Part shown: positions 62,201 through 64,000 of the stretch, one piece after another
Layout of the letters: each line of letters opens with the position of its first letter
Position numbering within the stretch: the stretch's first letter is position 1
DNA from: Tritrichomonas musculus
Lineage: Eukaryota > Parabasalia > Tritrichomonadida > Tritrichomonadidae
Direction: 5' to 3'
Assembly (NCBI GenBank): GCA_039105265.1
Contig: JAPFFF010000037.1
Coordinates: 1,269,501-1,333,500, forward strand
DNA: 64,000 nucleotides
The notes under the pieces: model-generated
Database searches by the model: none
Seen by the model: only the letters and a program-made list of their open reading frames with translations
Told to the model about the DNA's origin: nothing
Translations under genes and position numbers: made by a program

Positions 62201-63412
62201 TCTTGTATTTCGTGCTCTTCGAAAGATCACTGTGAATCTTGCAGTGATGGATTCTTGTTCTATAATTATAAGTGCTATGAATCATGTCCAAAAGGAAGCT
62301 TTCCACAAGGAACTGTTTGTATTGACTGTGACAAGTCTTGTGCTGCTTGTTCTTCCTATGATTCATGTAGTGAGTGCAGCGATGGTTACTTGCTCAGTGG
62401 AAACAGGTGCTATGATGTGTGCCCAAATGGAACATTTGCTTTCAATGGAAGATGCATCAATTGTGAATCGAAATGTGACATTTGCACTTCATCGAGAGAA
62501 TGTTTGAAATGCAAGTCAGGTTATTATGTTCACAATAAAGAATGTGTTGAAACATGTCCACGTGGGACATATCCAGAAGGAGGAGGATGTCAAGAATGCA
62601 ATTTAAATTGCACGACATGTCGCTCATCGACTGAATGCATGAGCTGTCGAAGTGGATTCAACCTCCACAATTTCACATGTCTTTCAGAATGTCCATCAGG
62701 GACGTATTTGAGTGGTGATCGATGCATTGAATGTGATATCAAGTGTTCGACATGTCGAACATCAACGTACTGCATGACATGCAACGAAGGCTTCTTCTTC
62801 TACAATAACAAATGCTACTCGAAATGTCCTCGAGGTAAATATGGCAAAGACAACAAATGTTTTGAATGTGCTCTTACATGCACTACCTGCTCTACAGGTG
62901 ACACATGTGACACATGTCGAACAGGTCTGACCCTTGTGAACGGCAAGTGCATTGACCCTAACATTGACCCAACAACGCCAACAACAACAACAACCAGTAC
63001 GATCACTAGAACGATCACTTTCACGAGAACAAACACCATGACACCACCATTAACAACAGCCACAGCAACACCAACATCATCACCATTGATAACAACAGAA
63101 AATCCAACTCTTGACTTGACACCAAGTGAAATAGTCAATGACAAAGCTGTTTCTGTTTCAAAAAGTTCCAGAAAAACACCTTGGATGATCGTTTCCATTC
63201 TCATGATGGTTGCCTCTATTTGCGTCATCGTTCTTATTGTAATTATGATCTTTAGGCAGAAAAAGTCGGTTCCTTACCAAATGAACGATATCCACTCAGA
63301 ATCGACAAACGAAATATTTGAGGCAATGGCACCTGAATCTGACGTACTTAACACCAACGATGCAGATTTGAATACTTTAAATGATCCTTTTATGGAAGAT
63401 GCAGAAGAATGA
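59291..63412 (+). CDS. Type I membrane protein, paralogue of 54458-58708
   Basis: I chose ATG 59291, which begins a signal peptide (MLILYILSLLSIQYLNF); the longer frame uses TTG. It has about 1,373 residues with the same order as its partner: a Gly-rich domain (DCYGAKGGRGHEDD, GGGGGATDLRI, IIVAAGGSGGVG), about 20 Cys-rich units of about 47 residues, a Thr-rich stalk, one membrane span (MIVSILMMVASICVIVLIVI) and an acidic tail ending LNDPFMEDAEE. The cytosolic tails share only the DPFM-acidic end, suggesting a conserved sorting or binding motif. The Gly-rich heads and most repeats have diverged from the partner, while the last five or so repeats are nearly identical. Surface binding is the likely role; the ligand is unknown. 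Confidence 0.92.
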   Translation: MLILYILSLLSIQYLNFDKNGQYIFTYMGEMQEFMLYPGKYIVDCYGAKGGRGHEDDKVKSFGGEGAHVKGTMTITGESTKFYVNVGGPGVPNTIDEGSGKSSNVGGYNGGGNSGSDDNALNGGESSGGGGGATDLRINNNQLSSRIIVAAGGSGGVGTQNGAPGGGLTGKCYSGSGTLQNSDKTTQNNGDSQGNGGNGNSCTIIVGYCYSGSGGGGGWRGGASSGSTAGNNDLYKAVAHSGSSYISGFAGCEENKYMKFEDAKMDLEYNKEEEGRLVIKVKYQCSTGCNSCSSADKCDSCLNGFVLYDNKCHSKCPEGSYSKNNKCLTCSSNCATCSDENECLSCKGSQVLYKGKCIDSCNEGTYKQGNACYDCDPTCASCLSNDECESCKQGYVLYQKKCPLSCPLNMFPFEGKCVDCDSSCSSCSGSKDHCESCNNNLLFYNNKCISNCPEGTYKEGSICIDCDPACQTCQASGQCDTCKSDSYLYQNKCYESCPPKMLPYENTCIDCDEKCATCSGSKDHCDSCETGYKFYNYECRESCPEKTFEKDSKCVDCDPSCASCSITKDHCDSCGEGYFLYENKCQLTCPEGTMPSNEKCLKCDDNCASCSQSQSVCDTCKSGDFLYKNKCYNTCPPKTMALETICVDCDSTCASCSTAVDACDSCPEGDLFYNKKCYNTCPSNTFQSGTTCVDCDSECTSCTDSSSHCHSCIDGYFLSNFKCISSCPPGTYQSETGCVECDSRCKTCSSAGLCDQCKDDLLFYQNKCYETCPKKTIQSGTNCVDCDSSCASCSSSTDLCDSCQPGFLLYQNKCHQNCPIGTYPTETQCIDCDPSCKTCLSNGQCETCKDDFLFYLNKCYSSCPSKTMKSGSNCINCSSSCATCSSSADICDSCEDGYLFYKNKCLVSCPDGTFSDRNKCVECDMQCETCSYRGQCNSCKDGYLFYQNKCLDRCNDGTYEDGDNCVDCDRSCISCSSKDHCESCSDGFLFYNYKCYESCPKGSFPQGTVCIDCDKSCAACSSYDSCSECSDGYLLSGNRCYDVCPNGTFAFNGRCINCESKCDICTSSRECLKCKSGYYVHNKECVETCPRGTYPEGGGCQECNLNCTTCRSSTECMSCRSGFNLHNFTCLSECPSGTYLSGDRCIECDIKCSTCRTSTYCMTCNEGFFFYNNKCYSKCPRGKYGKDNKCFECALTCTTCSTGDTCDTCRTGLTLVNGKCIDPNIDPTTPTTTTTSTITRTITFTRTNTMTPPLTTATATPTSSPLITTENPTLDLTPSEIVNDKAVSVSKSSRKTPWMIVSILMMVASICVIVLIVIMIFRQKKSVPYQMNDIHSESTNEIFEAMAPESDVLNTNDADLNTLNDPFMEDAEE
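62365..63036 (+). repeat. Conversion tract, copy 2 (inverted with 54954-55631)
   Basis: This encodes CSDGYLLSGNRCYDVCPNGT through the start of the Thr-rich stalk. It matches the partner gene with changes such as one Glu/Gly and one Thr/Ile difference. Identity begins abruptly at ATGTAGTGAGTGCAGC and ends in the AGAACAAACAC stretch. Confidence 0.9.
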
Positions 63413-63703
63413 TTAATTATTTTATAAAATATTAACGTAAAAAACTTGATTTAATATTTTAAACTTTACAAACTTGCGCAAATGTGTATTTTCATGTTGA
63501 AAACATTAATTGATAAGATATGGAATCACAAAAAAATGTAATTTTTATTTATTTATTATAAATAATATTTTATCCTCGAGTTTTAAATAAGTTTATTTAT
63601 TTAATATTTAAAATCATCAATTATTTCACTAGATAAAAATATTTTTTTTAAAAAAAGTCATTTTGCTTAATCAATTCAAAATTTTTCATATTTTTCTACA
63701 TTT
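63413..63703. other. Intergenic AT-rich spacer
   Basis: No gene is seen. TTCATATTTTTC near 63685 may be the initiator of the next gene. Confidence 0.5.
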
Positions 63704-64000
63704 ATGGCTTTTAGACTTCCTTTAGTGCATAATCAAGATAATGATATTAAAGGTCATGTCGTTTTCCAAAAGTATCCTAGATTTGAACGTAAAATTACTT
63801 CATTTCAAAATTCTAATTCCAAAAATCAAAAAGAAATACAATTATTAGATGAAAGATATAAATTCAATATATATGATCATCTCCCCAGGCTATTTACCAT
63901 TACAACTAATAATGGATCTTATAAATTTAATATTGAAATGCTTAAAGATTCATGTTCAGTGATCAAAGAATACCTTGAAGAAAATCCGAATTTTTATGAG
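63704..64000 (+). CDS. Start of a trichomonad BTB-like family gene, cut by the window end
   Basis: ATG 63704 opens a frame of 99 codons that is still open at the last base. It begins MAFRLPLVHNQDNDIKGHVV. The later part, LFTITTNNGSYKFNIEMLKD followed by CSVIKEYLEENPNFYE, resembles the N-terminal BTB-like module of trichomonad families in which LRR or ankyrin-type repeats usually follow. The fragment at 40925-41227 appears to be a distant relative. The full domain order lies beyond this window. Confidence 0.6.
   Translation, partial: MAFRLPLVHNQDNDIKGHVVFQKYPRFERKITSFQNSNSKNQKEIQLLDERYKFNIYDHLPRLFTITTNNGSYKFNIEMLKDSCSVIKEYLEENPNFYE

Noticed and set aside
60007-63228. Comparable shadow frames across the second Cys-rich gene
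   Set aside because: Same reason; the ones at 62590 and 62815 match those at 55212 and 54633 only because the underlying DNA is the shared conversion tract.
1-64000. CRISPR arrays, tRNA and rRNA genes
   Set aside because: The only regular arrays (2.05-3.3 kb) are contiguous tandem repeats without unique spacers. No cloverleaf or rRNA core sequence was recognised by eye.

Overview
The window looks like nuclear DNA of a trichomonad (Parabasalia), most likely a Tritrichomonas-type genome. It is very AT-rich, genes are intronless with long AT-rich gaps, and several starts follow a TTCATTTTT-type initiator (trichomonad Inr, TCA-Py-T/A) by only a few bases. The gene families are those expanded in trichomonads: BspA-like leucine-rich repeats, DUF3447-type ankyrin proteins, Sel1 repeats, two-repeat Myb proteins, TKL-like kinases and Cys-rich membrane proteins. 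The species call is inference from these traits; no rRNA or tRNA is present to confirm it.

Layout. 0.5-3.3 kb: a decayed host gene, a small TTAA-flanked transposon and two neighbouring tandem arrays that share a 123-bp period. About 3.8-11.3 kb: a broken Maverick/Polinton remnant that keeps the virion half (capsid-type protein, packaging ATPase, small amphipathic protein) and has no visible polymerase, integrase or protease. 12.3-31.2 kb: the gene-rich part, with an ankyrin protein, an RCC1-coiled coil-kinase fusion, a Sel1 protein, an HHxxxDG acyltransferase, a Myb factor, a BspA-like LRR protein and an alpha/beta hydrolase. 31.2-45.4 kb: mostly non-autonomous DNA transposons, often nested, and host genes they have damaged (kinase and Sel1 pseudogenes), plus a small prenylated-type protein. 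45.4-54.1 kb: a GH78 alpha-L-rhamnosidase, an acidic repeat protein, a decayed helicase-like gene and a YubB-like small protein. 54.5-63.4 kb: two divergent paralogous type I membrane proteins with Gly-rich heads and about 20 Cys-rich repeats each. The window ends inside a BTB-like trichomonad gene.

The main discovery is a dense set of short DNA transposons without transposase, whose ends and target duplications can be read directly: TTAA-flanked elements, TA-flanked elements that all begin AACT, 8-bp-duplication (hAT-like) elements with CAGGG, CTAGG, TAGGC, AAAGG or AGAGT ends, and 9-10-bp-duplication (Mutator-like) elements. Several insertions are confirmed by an empty site elsewhere in this window or by a host reading frame that resumes on the other side. 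The second strong signal is a roughly 675-bp nearly identical inverted segment shared by the two membrane-protein genes, best explained by gene conversion.

Limits: identifications come from reading motifs by eye. No homology search, codon statistics or expression data were available. Residue positions are approximate.
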